From Synechococcus sp. UW69 (lineage in GTDB: Bacteria; Cyanobacteriota; Cyanobacteriia; PCC-6307; Cyanobiaceae): a stretch of 64,000 nucleotides of DNA. Positions 1 through 9,547 of the stretch are shown here, piece after piece; position 1 is the first letter of the stretch, and the number at the start of each line of letters is the position of its first letter. The stretch spans positions 62,001-126,000 of the forward strand of contig NZ_UCNW01000011.1 of the NCBI RefSeq assembly GCF_900474185.1, in the 5' to 3' direction. The notes under the pieces are model-generated. The model saw only the letters and a program-made list of their open reading frames with translations, was not told the DNA's origin and ran no database searches. A program made the translations under genes and the position numbers.

Positions 1-67
1 CGGCATGCAGACCGGCCGTAAAGCCGGAAGGCCAACCACTGTTTCCCAGGGGCAGGAGCTCCGTCAC
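1..67 (-). CDS. recD: RecD N-terminus (partial, runs off the window)
   Basis: A GTG codon at 67..65 opens a frame that continues to the window edge and reads as a RecD-like beginning (TELLPLGNSGWPSGF, then TAGLHA). The GTG overlaps the recB stop in a GTGA junction, the usual sign of translational coupling, and recB-recD adjacency is the expected order. RecD is the 5'-3' helicase subunit of exodeoxyribonuclease V. Only about 22 residues are visible, so the call rests mainly on position. Confidence 0.55.
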   Translation of the reverse strand, partial: MTELLPLGNSGWPSGFTAGLHA

Positions 68-3000
68 GACGTCACCTCAGACAGGGCACGATCAAGAGCT
101 GCGATGCGATCAAGCGGCACGGATTCGACGATGCGGCCAGGGCCGACAGGACCCTCTGGAGAGGCACTCATCGATCCGGGCATCCCCCGCAAGAAGCAGT
201 AGACATAGCCCCCCAGATGCCGCTCGGGGGCGTAATCCGGCAGCCGCCAACGCAGATGTCGATGCAGGGCCACCAGGTAGAGGTGCGCCTGAAGGGGGTA
301 GTGGTGATGCAGCATCTGATCCTCCATCGCGTCCTGGGAGTAGTGATGCGGACCGCACAGCCCGGGTTCAACACCGGTGCGCCGCTCACCGATCCAGTTG
401 CTCTTCCAGTCGAGGACCCACCAGCGCTTGTGCTGGGGGTCCTGGAACACCAGATCGATCGACCCGGTGAGAAAGCCACGACTGTTGATCGACAACGACG
501 CCAAAGCAGGGCTGTAGGACGCACCAAAACGGGCTTTGGCATCGAAGGCAAAGGCAGCGACCAGATCGGCAGTACGCACGTGCTGAACCGGCAAATCAAA
601 GCTGAGTTCGGGCAGGCGCTGGTCCGGGCCCAGCTGATCCAGCGACAACGACCCCAACGGTCCACCCAGGGGCGTCTGAAGCACCTGATCCAAGCCCGTC
701 AACACATCGTTCTGCAGGCCTGGATCGAGGCCAGCCCGCCGTAACTCGGCGGCGATCAGCTCCAGTCGTTCGCTTGGCTCCGGCGACTCTGCTGCGGTGA
801 AGGGGAACTGTTCGAGAATCCGATGCAGGCAATCCCCCGCCGCGGCTCCACGGGGGAAGGCCGCCAAAGGCCCCGTCTCAGACCACTCTGATTCAGCAAC
901 TGCCGAGACAACTTCCTCGGCCCCTGGGTCACGATCGCGCCCATGCTCATGGAGCCGAATCTCGTCGGATGAGGCAATCCAGGCTGAGTAACTGGCACGT
1001 CCCCAACTCCGATCGATGCGCTTGGGAATCGGACCCAAGGCCAACGTCTCCGCCCGCAGCGGAGACCGCCAACGCGCCCCGCTGGGCAGGCTCTCCGCCA
1101 GGGGGGAGACGCGGATAGAAACCTCTCGCTCGACCAGGGCATCACTCAGCCGTTGATCGGTCAGGCTTTCGATCGCGTCTCCAGCCGCCTCAGCACCAAA
1201 GAGCCAGGCAGGCATGGGCGAGCCCTCCTGGCCAAAGGCTCGAGCCCAGATCAGGATGAGCTGGGATTTGGCTCGGGTCACCGCGACATAGGCCAGCCGT
1301 TCGGCCTCGGCCATGGCCTCCTGCTGCGCCTGTTGCGCCGCTTGCCAGCCCTCACCCCAGTGGACATCCACCCGAACCAGGCACTCACCAGAACGGGGAT
1401 CACGCCAGAGCGGGCCAGCAACAGCTGGGGGTGACTCCCAGAGATACGGGCAAATCACCACCGGATATTCGAGACCCTTGCTGCGGTGAACAGTGACCAC
1501 GGCGATGGCGCTGTCGGCCTGATCGCTGTGGGGCTGGCGCGCTTCCGGCACGGGCCGACTGGGATGTAACCGCTCCCGCCGCAACCAATCCGCAGCAGTG
1601 GCCACGTCCAGCCCCTGGCGGTGCATTGCTTCCTGCACCAGCCGAGCTGCCTGCTGAAGATCCCCCAACATCCGCCCCCGTTCCGACAGACCCGCCAACT
1701 GTTCCCCCTTCAGCAGGTCGGCCAGCGCTCCGAGCAGGCCCAGCCGGGGCATCAACTCGGCCAGTCCACGCAATTGCAGGGCCAGCTGATCCAACCGGTC
1801 CTGGTCCAAGCCATCTGGCGGTATGCCCATCAATCCCGAACAGGCCAGCAAGCGCAGGCGAACGTCATCGCCCGGTTCTGCCAGCGCATCGAGGAACCAC
1901 TGCAAGAGCAGGGCGGCTTCACTTTCGAGCACATCCCCCTGCGTCACCAGACGCGTAGGGAGACCACAGGCACCCAGGGCGCGCCGCAGCGCTTCAGCCT
2001 GCTGATGGCGGCTCACCAACACACACAGGTCGGCGGGGTTGAGGGTGTCCTGTTGCTGCAGTTGCTCCAGCACCATTGCAGCGAGGCGATGGGGCATCTC
2101 CTCCTCCAAGGCACTGCGGGTGGATGGCGACTCGGTGGAGATCAACTGCAGTTGCAACGCCGCGGCGTCCTGCGGTGGCGTGGCAGAGCTGCAGGGCTGC
2201 ACCGCGGGCACTGGAAGCGCAGAGCGGGGGAGACCAGGAGCCATTAACCGGTTCAACCCCTCCATCAAGGGTGCCGTCGTACGGAAGTTGTCGAGCAGGT
2301 GATCGATCCGCTCCACCTGCTGCCGGGCCGCCATGTAAGTCGCTAGATCACCGCCGCGAAAGCGGTAGATCGCCTGCTTGGGATCCCCGACCATCAGCAG
2401 CAGATGGCGTTCACCATCGCCGAAAGCCCGCTGCAAAAGGCGCCACTGCACAGGGTCGGTGTCCTGGAACTCATCCACCATCACGGCCCGGTAGCGCTGT
2501 TGCAGCGACGCAAGCCAAGCGACGTCGCCATCACCGGGATCCATCGCCGCCAACAATCCGGCAAAGGTGATCACACCGCGACGGCGGCGGCGGCGGTCCA
2601 GCTCCTGCAAGCCTCGCTCCAGCAAGTACTGCCAGGTGCGCTCCAACGGTGCATCCCAGAGCGCTGCGACGGCGGCCTGCAATCCCGGCATCACAAGGCT
2701 GGGGTCGGTTTCACCGCACTTCCGCGCGATACGGCACCAACTGGAGGGGTGGAAGTAATCCTTCAGTGGCTTCTCATGGGACGCAATCTCCAGCAGCGAG
2801 GGAACAGCCGTCTGGACACTGAGCCACTGATTGATCTGCGCACAGCGATCGCTCTTCGGCTTGGCGGAGTAGGGGGTGGTGGAACCACATCCCTGGGCTT
2901 TCCATTGTTCAGCGGCCTGGCGGAACCCGGCATCAAGGGCGGCATGGTCCCGGTGCCAGAGCGGGAGAAAGTCCTCCCAGAGTTGCGCCACCCAGCGGTC

Positions 3001-3672
3001 CAGCTGCGGTGCGAGAGAGCCGTCCAGATCGATTGCCGCTTCGCTGGCTCTGAAGCGCGGCTGCTGTTCGCCATCGAGTTGCGCTAACCCCCTGCGGAGA
3101 GCCTGCGGAGAGAGTCCACGCTGACGTAAACCCTTGAGCTGGTCCGGCGGCAGGCTCAACAGCTCCTGTTGCCAGAGGTCCTGCACCACTTCGGCCTGAA
3201 GCGCGGTGGCATCGGTGTCGAGCTGGGGCTCCATCGCAGCACCGTTGCTGAGGGCTAAACGGCGAAGACTGCGTCGGCAAAAGCCATGAATGGTGGTGAT
3301 ATCAGCCCGGTCCAGCTGCTCCAGAGCCACCAGCAAGCGGCGAATCCAAAGCTGACGCGCATCCCCTGGGTCCGTTCCCGCCAGCCAATCCTCAAGAACA
3401 GGATCTGGGGCGGAAGCATCTCGACCCTGCTCAAGTTGTTCCAGACCCTGCAACGCCTGCTGCAGGCGCTGGCCGATGCGGGAACGCAGCTCTTCAGCCG
3501 CCGCATCGGTGAACGTCACCACCAACAGACTGTCGAGAGCGTGATCGGCCTCCGTGATCAGACGGAGACAGAGATGAGCCAGGGCAAAGGTTTTGCCTGT
3601 GCCAGCACTTGCCTCGAGCAAGCGGACCCCGGGACTGAGGGGGTAAGAGTTGGCATCGAAGCGCTGAGCCAT
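64..3672 (-). CDS. recB: Exodeoxyribonuclease V beta subunit (RecB helicase-nuclease)
   Basis: 1202 residues, normal for RecB. It is the 3'-5' helicase and nuclease subunit of RecBCD, which processes double-strand ends for recombination and degrades foreign linear DNA. Visible motifs are Walker A ASAGTGKT (residues 21-28), VVTFTDAAAEELRSRI, the UvrD-type Walker B DEFQDTD near 400, the AIYRFRGGD motif, a TVHRSKGLEYPVV motif in helicase domain 2, and a C-terminal nuclease block ending in LDWKSNW. The ATG at 3672 lies just before the helicase domain and no upstream start is needed. The downstream partner recD overlaps by four bases. recC is nearby, with one small opposite-strand gene between. 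Confidence 0.95.
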   Translation of the reverse strand: MAQRFDANSYPLSPGVRLLEASAGTGKTFALAHLCLRLITEADHALDSLLVVTFTDAAAEELRSRIGQRLQQALQGLEQLEQGRDASAPDPVLEDWLAGTDPGDARQLWIRRLLVALEQLDRADITTIHGFCRRSLRRLALSNGAAMEPQLDTDATALQAEVVQDLWQQELLSLPPDQLKGLRQRGLSPQALRRGLAQLDGEQQPRFRASEAAIDLDGSLAPQLDRWVAQLWEDFLPLWHRDHAALDAGFRQAAEQWKAQGCGSTTPYSAKPKSDRCAQINQWLSVQTAVPSLLEIASHEKPLKDYFHPSSWCRIARKCGETDPSLVMPGLQAAVAALWDAPLERTWQYLLERGLQELDRRRRRRGVITFAGLLAAMDPGDGDVAWLASLQQRYRAVMVDEFQDTDPVQWRLLQRAFGDGERHLLLMVGDPKQAIYRFRGGDLATYMAARQQVERIDHLLDNFRTTAPLMEGLNRLMAPGLPRSALPVPAVQPCSSATPPQDAAALQLQLISTESPSTRSALEEEMPHRLAAMVLEQLQQQDTLNPADLCVLVSRHQQAEALRRALGACGLPTRLVTQGDVLESEAALLLQWFLDALAEPGDDVRLRLLACSGLMGIPPDGLDQDRLDQLALQLRGLAELMPRLGLLGALADLLKGEQLAGLSERGRMLGDLQQAARLVQEAMHRQGLDVATAADWLRRERLHPSRPVPEARQPHSDQADSAIAVVTVHRSKGLEYPVVICPYLWESPPAVAGPLWRDPRSGECLVRVDVHWGEGWQAAQQAQQEAMAEAERLAYVAVTRAKSQLILIWARAFGQEGSPMPAWLFGAEAAGDAIESLTDQRLSDALVEREVSIRVSPLAESLPSGARWRSPLRAETLALGPIPKRIDRSWGRASYSAWIASSDEIRLHEHGRDRDPGAEEVVSAVAESEWSETGPLAAFPRGAAAGDCLHRILEQFPFTAAESPEPSERLELIAAELRRAGLDPGLQNDVLTGLDQVLQTPLGGPLGSLSLDQLGPDQRLPELSFDLPVQHVRTADLVAAFAFDAKARFGASYSPALASLSINSRGFLTGSIDLVFQDPQHKRWWVLDWKSNWIGERRTGVEPGLCGPHHYSQDAMEDQMLHHHYPLQAHLYLVALHRHLRWRLPDYAPERHLGGYVYCFLRGMPGSMSASPEGPVGPGRIVESVPLDRIAALDRALSEVTS

Positions 3673-3734
3673 GGATGAAGTCTGATCGGCACAGACCTCA
3701 AGAGCAGTGTTAACTTCTATTAAGTAGCCGGCGA

Positions 3735-3816
3735 AAGCTGCGAACTGGACTGGGTGCTGTCACGTCCCAGAACAGAAGACGACCTGAGCGAGGGCCTGAA
3801 GAACCCTCGCTTTTTT
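3735..3816 (+). ncRNA. Possible small RNA ending in an orphan terminator
   Basis: Upstream of the terminator at 3788-3816 there is no plus-strand gene: recB on the left reads the other way. The stretch holds a hairpin CTGGG/CCCAG around 3743-3765 and then the terminator hairpin, with an AT-rich TATTAAGT-like element near 3717 that could be a -10 box. This is compatible with a short independent RNA or a leader/attenuator for the small gene starting at 3825. Weak evidence, sequence reading only. Confidence 0.3.
3788..3816 (+). terminator. Rho-independent terminator
   Basis: Perfect 7-bp stem GCGAGGG/CCCTCGC with a 9-base loop followed directly by six T. It ends 8 bases before the ATG of the gene at 3825, so it either terminates a short upstream RNA or works as an attenuator. 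Confidence 0.75.
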
Positions 3817-3824
3817 GTGGGCTT

Positions 3825-4088
3825 ATGAAGCGATACGACTCAACCCTTGAGAGAACAGGGGCTTGTGTCGATGCGGTGCCAGCAGCGAACAGGTTGGTGA
3901 AAAGCACCTGCGTTGTTGTGTCTCCTGAACGTCGTCAGAAATTGGCTCAGCTGCTCGTGAGCAAGGCCGCCGCTGTCGAAAGCATCGGCCAGGAACATCG
4001 GGCTTACTTCTTCCGACGTCAGGCAGGAGATCCCGTGGTGATATCGAATGAACGCATGGGCGAGATGTTGGACGAGCTTTTCACTTAG
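3825..4088 (+). CDS. Small hypothetical protein between recB and recC
   Basis: 87 residues, no recognised domain. The second half is charged and looks helical (SPERRQKLAQLL, ISNERMGEMLDEL). It is convergent with recC and overlaps its stop by four bases. It is the only long frame here, and its composition looks like coding sequence rather than a shadow. Function unknown. Confidence 0.55.
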   Translation: MKRYDSTLERTGACVDAVPAANRLVKSTCVVVSPERRQKLAQLLVSKAAAVESIGQEHRAYFFRRQAGDPVVISNERMGEMLDELFT

Positions 4089-7000
4089 CGAAGTTGCGCC
4101 AGGAGAGGGCCGTAAAGCAGCTGGCAAGCCTCTTGGAATCCGTCCTGATCCATCAGCTGCTCCGCGGAGATCTCCGTACCAAAGCAGAGCTGCATCACCG
4201 GGGTGGTTCCTTCCTCCTGCCAGGTCGCTCGAAATCCCAGTTCCCCGGAACCCGGTTTGCGCTGCTCTTTGGCCACCATCTGCCAGCCACTCTTCGGGGG
4301 AACCGGCCAGCACTGCACCAGGCCCTGTTGCGCCAAATCCTGAAGCTGGTGCAGCCGATCCATGGCTTCAGCCTCCGGTAACGCAGCCCAACGCAGATGC
4401 ACCTCAGCTCCGGCAACCCGTGTGCTGCGGGCCACCACCGCTGAACCACCAGCAGGAGCCAGACCCTCAGCACAAAGCAGCAGATGCAGCAACCAACCGC
4501 GCATCACGGCCGCGGCCGTAAGCATGCCGGGCTGCACCACCACCTGGGTGTCCCCGGCAAAAAGCAGGGGCGTTGGCAAGCACGCGAGGACATGGACCTC
4601 CCGCCGGCAGGGGCCGAGCGATGCCAACTGACGCTGCAGGGCCTGCCAACGCTGCTGCAGATCCTCCTGCTCCAGAGCAGCGCCAGCACCCGCAGGAAGC
4701 ACGCCCTGGCCCGCCAGCAACGCCGTCCAATCTGGAGCCGACCCAAGAATGAATTGCTCCTCAAGCTCATGGTTGAGCAGCAGATAGCGCTGCAAACCGT
4801 CCAGCTCGAGGGCTTCAAGGTCTTCCACAGCCTCAATGCCTTCACCTGGACGCAACCCCCGCGCTTGCAACCAGGCCTTCTGGGGCTGCTGCATCCAGGT
4901 CAGCAACGCTTCAGGGTCCAACGCCGAGACCGAGGTCGGAACGTCAGCGTCCCTAGCCAGCGGTTCCCGCCAAAGCGATGACCAGGCCAGCCCCAGGGAG
5001 TCCTGGGCCGATGCTGGGGCGCGATCGAGACAACGCCTGGCCTCCAGCTGGCGTCGATCACAACTAAGCGGCGCCTCGGGTCTGAAGTTTTCAGGGGACA
5101 GGGGGTTGGCCGCCGGAGTGATCACCAACCCCTCCGTGGAGGCGCTGGCCCGACGCAACTGCTCCTGCAGGACGGCAAGCCACTGTTCCACGGGCGCCGC
5201 TGGCGGCTGGGGCTCACCCGTGCGCTCCAGCCGACCGCACCAGCTGATCAAAAGATGACGCCGAGCGGACATCAAGGCCTCCAGCAGCACGTAGCGGTCC
5301 TGGTCGCTGCTACGGGGGTCCCCCAGACTCCGTTGCTGCTCCAGCAGATGGAAGCCAGGACGCCGGCTCGGGCGAGGGAAGTCAGCGCTGTCTAACCCCA
5401 TCAACACAATCACCTTGTGGGGAATCGCTCGCATCGGCTCCAGGGCGCTGATGGTGAGAGCACCACTGCGGTGACCGAAGCGGCCGCTGTCCACCGACAA
5501 CGCCTCCTGCAGCACCTCCAGCGCCACGGCAGCGTCGAGGTCCAAGGAGCAATCTTCCGCCCGCAGCCGCCACTCCTCCAGCGCCGCAGCCCAGCTCTGC
5601 AACTCGTCGGCCCAGGCTCCACCATCAGCAAACAGCTCCTCGAGCAGGGACTGCAGCAGCTGAACCCAGCCATGGCATGGCCGGGGCTGGCGCAAGCGAT
5701 CCAGCATGCGCGCCAGACGATCCAGAAGACTCCACCAACGCACCAGGTGGTCGGGGTCGAGCCCCTGCTGAAACGGTGCCGCCCCCGCTGGCGCCAGGCC
5801 CGGCTCGACCGGCAGCACCAGCCCGAGCAGCCAGCGGTCCAGACACCAGCGCAGGCTGTGCACCTCATCACTCCCGCGCTCCCGGGAATCCAGACCCCAG
5901 CGAAAACCGCTGCGTTGAAGCGTTTGGGTCATCAACACCGCGTCCTCCGCCGTGAGTCCCTGCTGGCCCTGAATAGCCGGGTTGGCCAGAAGACGTTCCA
6001 GACCCGTAGCGGTGAGGCGCGTGGCCGCTAGCTCCAACAACGTGAACATCGCCATCGACAACCCAGGACTGTTCTGCTGACTGCGGTCGGTGAGGCGCCA
6101 GGGCAAATCGATACCGATGGCAGCCGTGTCGTTGAACACAGAGCTAAGCAGCGGTGCATAGCGCTCAATCTGCGGCGTCATCACCAGCACGTCTCGCGGC
6201 GCAAGATCGGGATCGGCCGCCAGCCACTGAAGAATGCGATCACGCACCAATTGCACCTCCCGCCAAGGCCCCGGCGCTGCCTGAAACAACAGCGACTGGT
6301 CGTTGGTGAAACGGGTTAACGCGGGGATGCTTTCGGCATCCACAAGCTGCTGCTGAAGCTGATCGAGCAGGGTGGGCTGACGCTGTTCAGCAGCGGCGAT
6401 CTGCAGGGACCCCGCAAAAAGGTCACCCTCGCGTCGCTCCCCCAGCTGCGCTTCACCGGAGCCTTCCAACAACTGCTGAAATTCAGCACCCATCCGCCCG
6501 AGAACAGCCTCCAAACGAGGCGCTTCAGCCAACCAGCCACCATCGGGAGGGGAAAGCCAGTCCTCCCCAAGTGAGGCCCGCCGACTGCCGCAACGCTGCC
6601 AGAGGTCCGGGCAAGGCGTCAGCAGGTAGATCTCCACCTCCAGAAGCCCAGACAAGGCCTGAATGAGTTCAACCTGCACCGGCGCCAGAGCGCTGATGCC
6701 GAACAGCCTCAACCGCTCCGGCAGCACGGCCGGGTCGACGTCTCCTCGCCGAAGCGAATCAACAGCCTCACGCACCTGCAGGCCAAAGGGGGCGCGGGGC
6801 AGCCGTTGGGCTAGCAGTCTCCAGAGAACGGCTTGCCAGTCATCTTCTGGCCGCGGCCGTTTCCATCGCTCCAGTTGATCTGGGCGATAGAGGGCGTAAT
6901 CGTCCATGGCATCGGCGATTGATCGTGCCAGCTGCCAGCGATCCCGCGTTAACCCCGAGGTGGTTCCCTCTCGCTGGGCTAACCACACCTGAAGAGGCTG

Positions 7001-7324
7001 GGCGACCGGTTGCTCCAACAGTTCGGGAAGCAGCTCAAGTACAGCCCAGACCAGCTGGCCCGCCCGCCAAGGATCATCTTCCTGAGCCGGGAGATGAAGC
7101 ACCTGGCGCACCAGCTGCCGCAAGCGACTGCCCGGAAACGGGAAACGCACCAGAGAGCTGATGCCATTGGCCATGGCCAGCTGCTCCCCCAGCCATCGGC
7201 TGGTGGGCCAGGTGTTGACCATCACCTCAACCGTCTCCAAAGGCCCAAGCTGCTGCTCAATCAACTGCCGAGACAGCAAGCGAGCCAAAAATTCAGCCCT
7301 GTTGCTTCGGTAAACCGTCAGCAA
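4085..7324 (-). CDS. recC: Exodeoxyribonuclease V gamma subunit (RecC)
   Basis: About 1079 residues from the TTG at 7324. RecC is the scaffold of RecBCD that recognises Chi in the unwound strand; it has a helicase-like fold without an active ATPase site. Typical features here are the N-terminal YRSNRAEFLARLL, the PTSRWLGEQLA block, VLVMTPQIERYAPLL near 400, and the helicase-like VIVLMGLDSADFPR. An open frame continues upstream to 7453, but the extra Cys/Gly-rich residues are unlike the family and overlap the phosphoesterase gene. The TTG start gives a short overlap (7318-7324) with the upstream stop, typical of coupling. Start uncertain, identity strong. Confidence 0.92.
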   Translation of the reverse strand: MLTVYRSNRAEFLARLLSRQLIEQQLGPLETVEVMVNTWPTSRWLGEQLAMANGISSLVRFPFPGSRLRQLVRQVLHLPAQEDDPWRAGQLVWAVLELLPELLEQPVAQPLQVWLAQREGTTSGLTRDRWQLARSIADAMDDYALYRPDQLERWKRPRPEDDWQAVLWRLLAQRLPRAPFGLQVREAVDSLRRGDVDPAVLPERLRLFGISALAPVQVELIQALSGLLEVEIYLLTPCPDLWQRCGSRRASLGEDWLSPPDGGWLAEAPRLEAVLGRMGAEFQQLLEGSGEAQLGERREGDLFAGSLQIAAAEQRQPTLLDQLQQQLVDAESIPALTRFTNDQSLLFQAAPGPWREVQLVRDRILQWLAADPDLAPRDVLVMTPQIERYAPLLSSVFNDTAAIGIDLPWRLTDRSQQNSPGLSMAMFTLLELAATRLTATGLERLLANPAIQGQQGLTAEDAVLMTQTLQRSGFRWGLDSRERGSDEVHSLRWCLDRWLLGLVLPVEPGLAPAGAAPFQQGLDPDHLVRWWSLLDRLARMLDRLRQPRPCHGWVQLLQSLLEELFADGGAWADELQSWAAALEEWRLRAEDCSLDLDAAVALEVLQEALSVDSGRFGHRSGALTISALEPMRAIPHKVIVLMGLDSADFPRPSRRPGFHLLEQQRSLGDPRSSDQDRYVLLEALMSARRHLLISWCGRLERTGEPQPPAAPVEQWLAVLQEQLRRASASTEGLVITPAANPLSPENFRPEAPLSCDRRQLEARRCLDRAPASAQDSLGLAWSSLWREPLARDADVPTSVSALDPEALLTWMQQPQKAWLQARGLRPGEGIEAVEDLEALELDGLQRYLLLNHELEEQFILGSAPDWTALLAGQGVLPAGAGAALEQEDLQQRWQALQRQLASLGPCRREVHVLACLPTPLLFAGDTQVVVQPGMLTAAAVMRGWLLHLLLCAEGLAPAGGSAVVARSTRVAGAEVHLRWAALPEAEAMDRLHQLQDLAQQGLVQCWPVPPKSGWQMVAKEQRKPGSGELGFRATWQEEGTTPVMQLCFGTEISAEQLMDQDGFQEACQLLYGPLLAQLR

Positions 7325-8022
7325 GAGCCTGTATTTGCAGACAGCACAGACGGTCTTTGCTGGAGATCCGAAGGCCTGGGAAAGGATGTGTCCGTTGCAG
7401 CCCCCTGAACCTGCACAACAGCATCCGTTTCCGGGCAGAACGCCGACAGACAACCGCCGTAGACCGCCCCTGTATCGATCAGCACGATGCGCTCCAGGCG
7501 CTCCACCTGGGGACGGGGCGTGTGTCCCACAACAACGAGGCCAAAACGACCGTCATAGATCTCCCAGAACGGGTCGCGAATGGAGAGATCCGGCTGGCCA
7601 TCAGCATTGAATCCGGCGTGGGTGGCGCACCAGCCGTCACCTCGATACACGAGGGGGAGCTGTTGCAGTCGCGGGAGCCACTGTCTCGCGCTGCTCTCGC
7701 CCAACTGGCCGACGGTGGCGTGTTGGCTCAAGCCTTCCTGCGATGAATCAACAACGTGGTTCTCCAAAGCATGGATGAGATCTTGCTCGTGGTTACCGCG
7801 CAACCACGTTGCACGGCCCGTCTGGATCAGATCCCAAACCAGATCCATCGTTGCAGGGATGGCCTCACCACGGTTGATCACATCCCCGCAGAACACCAGA
7901 TGGTCGTTCGGCGGCAGAATCGCAAGCAGATTGAGCAAAGGCTGGTAGCAGCCGTGCACATCTCCAATCACCCAGTGCTTGCGTTTGCTCTGGTTCAAGA
8001 CAAGGCCATGGAGATCTCCCAA
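7318..8022 (-). CDS. Calcineurin-like metallophosphoesterase (Ser/Thr phosphatase type)
   Basis: 234 residues with the two-metal phosphoesterase signature in order: GDVHGC near 20, CGDVINRGE near 45, RGNHEQD near 76, THAGF mid-protein, VVGHTP near 165. These place it in the PPP/ApaH-like family, a cytosolic protein phosphatase or dinucleotide-polyphosphate hydrolase. It lies directly upstream of recC and overlaps it by a few bases, so the two are probably co-transcribed. Substrate cannot be told from the sequence. Confidence 0.85.
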   Translation of the reverse strand: MGDLHGLVLNQSKRKHWVIGDVHGCYQPLLNLLAILPPNDHLVFCGDVINRGEAIPATMDLVWDLIQTGRATWLRGNHEQDLIHALENHVVDSSQEGLSQHATVGQLGESSARQWLPRLQQLPLVYRGDGWCATHAGFNADGQPDLSIRDPFWEIYDGRFGLVVVGHTPRPQVERLERIVLIDTGAVYGGCLSAFCPETDAVVQVQGAATDTSFPRPSDLQQRPSVLSANTGSC

Positions 8023-8065
8023 TTCTGTCTACCCCACTGACCCCAGCAATCAACCAAAAAGCAGA

Positions 8066-8401
8066 TCAGAACAAACCGAGAAAACGCTTGCGTTCCGGCT
8101 GTTCTGACGAGTCTGGCTTGGCTTTTTCTGGGGTTGCTCGTCGATAACGGGGCTTGGTATCACCGACGGTGACCAGAGGGTCATTGTTTTTGAACCAAAT
8201 CCAGTCACGAATCGGGGGCGTCTCGGTGAGATCGCGACGGGTCAGCCTTAACCCCAGCTTGGCCGAAGCACCCAAAAGGATGTCCACCATTGCGTCTCCA
8301 TCGGCACAGGTTGCCAAGGCCTTATTGGTTTTCTCAGCACCATCGAGGGCTTTGACCAGAAGTGCGATGCGCTGCTGAACAGGAAGGGAACTGGGATTCA
8401 T
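8066..8401 (-). CDS. Nif11-like small cytosolic protein
   Basis: 111 residues. The first half carries LVKALDGAEKTNKALATC and a helix ILLGASAKLGLRLTRRDL, resembling the Nif11 N-terminal domain (helix, acidic segment, then an A.KLG.....DL block). The C-terminus is basic and Pro/Lys rich. No Gly-Gly leader cleavage site or Cys-rich core is seen, so it is probably not a peptide precursor. It abuts ycf54 (shared base 8401), forming a pdxJ-ycf54-this gene run. The domain assignment is tentative. Confidence 0.6.
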   Translation of the reverse strand: MNPSSLPVQQRIALLVKALDGAEKTNKALATCADGDAMVDILLGASAKLGLRLTRRDLTETPPIRDWIWFKNNDPLVTVGDTKPRYRRATPEKAKPDSSEQPERKRFLGLF

Positions 8402-8721
8402 CAGACGGCATTGGCAAGAGCATCGGGAATAACCTCGGACGGTGCCTCGAAGGAGCCCACCACGACGTATTCGAGACGCAGTTTGAGGAAGGTGATGAAG
8501 GTGGGGTCGGTGGACACCACTGCAGCAGCTGGTTGAGGGACCTTCGCCTTGACGTCAGCCATCTCTGGCGCCTCAAGAAACACCGGTTGCTTCACCAACC
8601 AAAAATCGATCTCCTTTCCCGTCTCGGCGTAGTTGCGCTGACGCTCCCGAAGCACTTCCTCCAGCGGCTCCTCCACCGTGAGGAAGCGCTCGCTGGCTGC
8701 AATGAAGTGATACGTCGTCAT
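8401..8721 (-). CDS. ycf54: Ycf54 (DUF2488), Mg-protoporphyrin IX monomethyl ester cyclase factor
   Basis: 106 residues that follow the Ycf54 family almost throughout: [36 protein letters not shown], then [18 protein letters not shown] and a short IPDALA tail. Ycf54 binds and stabilises AcsF (CycI), the aerobic oxidative cyclase that forms the fifth ring of chlorophyll. The start overlaps the end of pdxJ by four bases, so the two are probably translated together. Confidence 0.9.
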   Translation of the reverse strand: MTTYHFIAASERFLTVEEPLEEVLRERQRNYAETGKEIDFWLVKQPVFLEAPEMADVKAKVPQPAAAVVSTDPTFITFLKLRLEYVVVGSFEAPSEVIPDALANAV

Positions 8722-9467
8722 CCGGGCGCTTGTCCAAAAAGGGGATCCAGGCGGGGATTCTGAACCAAGACCTTCATATCCCGCACCGCCTGTTGCAGTC
8801 CGACGGCCACGGAACGCGCCACGATCGTGTGGCCAATGTTGAGTTCCTCCATGCCGGGAATGGCTGCAATTGGCTCAACGTTCTGATATGTCAGGCCATG
8901 GCCGGCGTTGACCCTTAAACCCAGCTGCCGAGCGATGGCTGTGCCTTCGTGCAACCGCGCCAACTCCTGCGGCTGGGTGTTCCAGTCGGCATCGGCATAC
9001 CGTCCCGTGTGCAATTCCACCCAGCAGGCACCCGTGCTTCTGCAGGCATCAAGCTGATTGGACTCCGGATCCACAAACAGGCTGACCGGAATGTTGGCGG
9101 CCTGAAGGGTTTGCACAAAACCACGCAGGGAGTCTTTTTGTCCTGCCACATCCAGGCCTCCCTCGGTCGTGACCTCCTCACGCCGTTCCGGCACCAGCGT
9201 GACCATGTCGGGCTTAATCCTCAGCGCAATGGCCACCATCTCTTCGGTGGCTGCCATTTCCAGGTTGAGCCTGGAGCGCACGGTTTGCCTGAGCAACTCC
9301 ACATCCCGATCCTGGATATGGCGGCGATCTTCCCTCAGGTGCACGGTGATCCCATCAGCACCGCCGAGTTCGGCGAAAAGAGCCATAGACACTGGGTCTG
9401 GCTCCACGGTTCGCCTCGCTTCTCGAATGTTGGCGATGTGGTCGATATTGACGCCGAGGCTGGCCAT
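8718..9467 (-). CDS. pdxJ: Pyridoxine 5'-phosphate synthase
   Basis: 249 residues, full family length. PdxJ condenses 1-deoxy-D-xylulose 5-phosphate with 3-amino-2-oxopropyl phosphate to pyridoxine 5'-phosphate, the last ring-forming step of DXP-dependent B6 synthesis. The sequence opens with [16 protein letters not shown] and carries [37 protein letters not shown] and [11 protein letters not shown], the phosphate- and substrate-binding blocks of the TIM barrel. First gene of the minus-strand run pdxJ-ycf54-8066. Confidence 0.95.
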   Translation of the reverse strand: MASLGVNIDHIANIREARRTVEPDPVSMALFAELGGADGITVHLREDRRHIQDRDVELLRQTVRSRLNLEMAATEEMVAIALRIKPDMVTLVPERREEVTTEGGLDVAGQKDSLRGFVQTLQAANIPVSLFVDPESNQLDACRSTGACWVELHTGRYADADWNTQPQELARLHEGTAIARQLGLRVNAGHGLTYQNVEPIAAIPGMEELNIGHTIVARSVAVGLQQAVRDMKVLVQNPRLDPLFGQAPG

Positions 9468-9547
9468 GACGAGGCAGTCGTTGGCCGGATCCTATGCAGC
9501 TTTGCCTGGGGGCCTTAAGTTCTCAAACGTCGAATTTGTAGAGCCCG

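Noticed and set aside
217-744. Long open frame antisense to recB (and many similar ones across recB, recC, crtH, trmFO)
   Set aside because: Shadows of GC-rich genes; no independent motifs or start signals.
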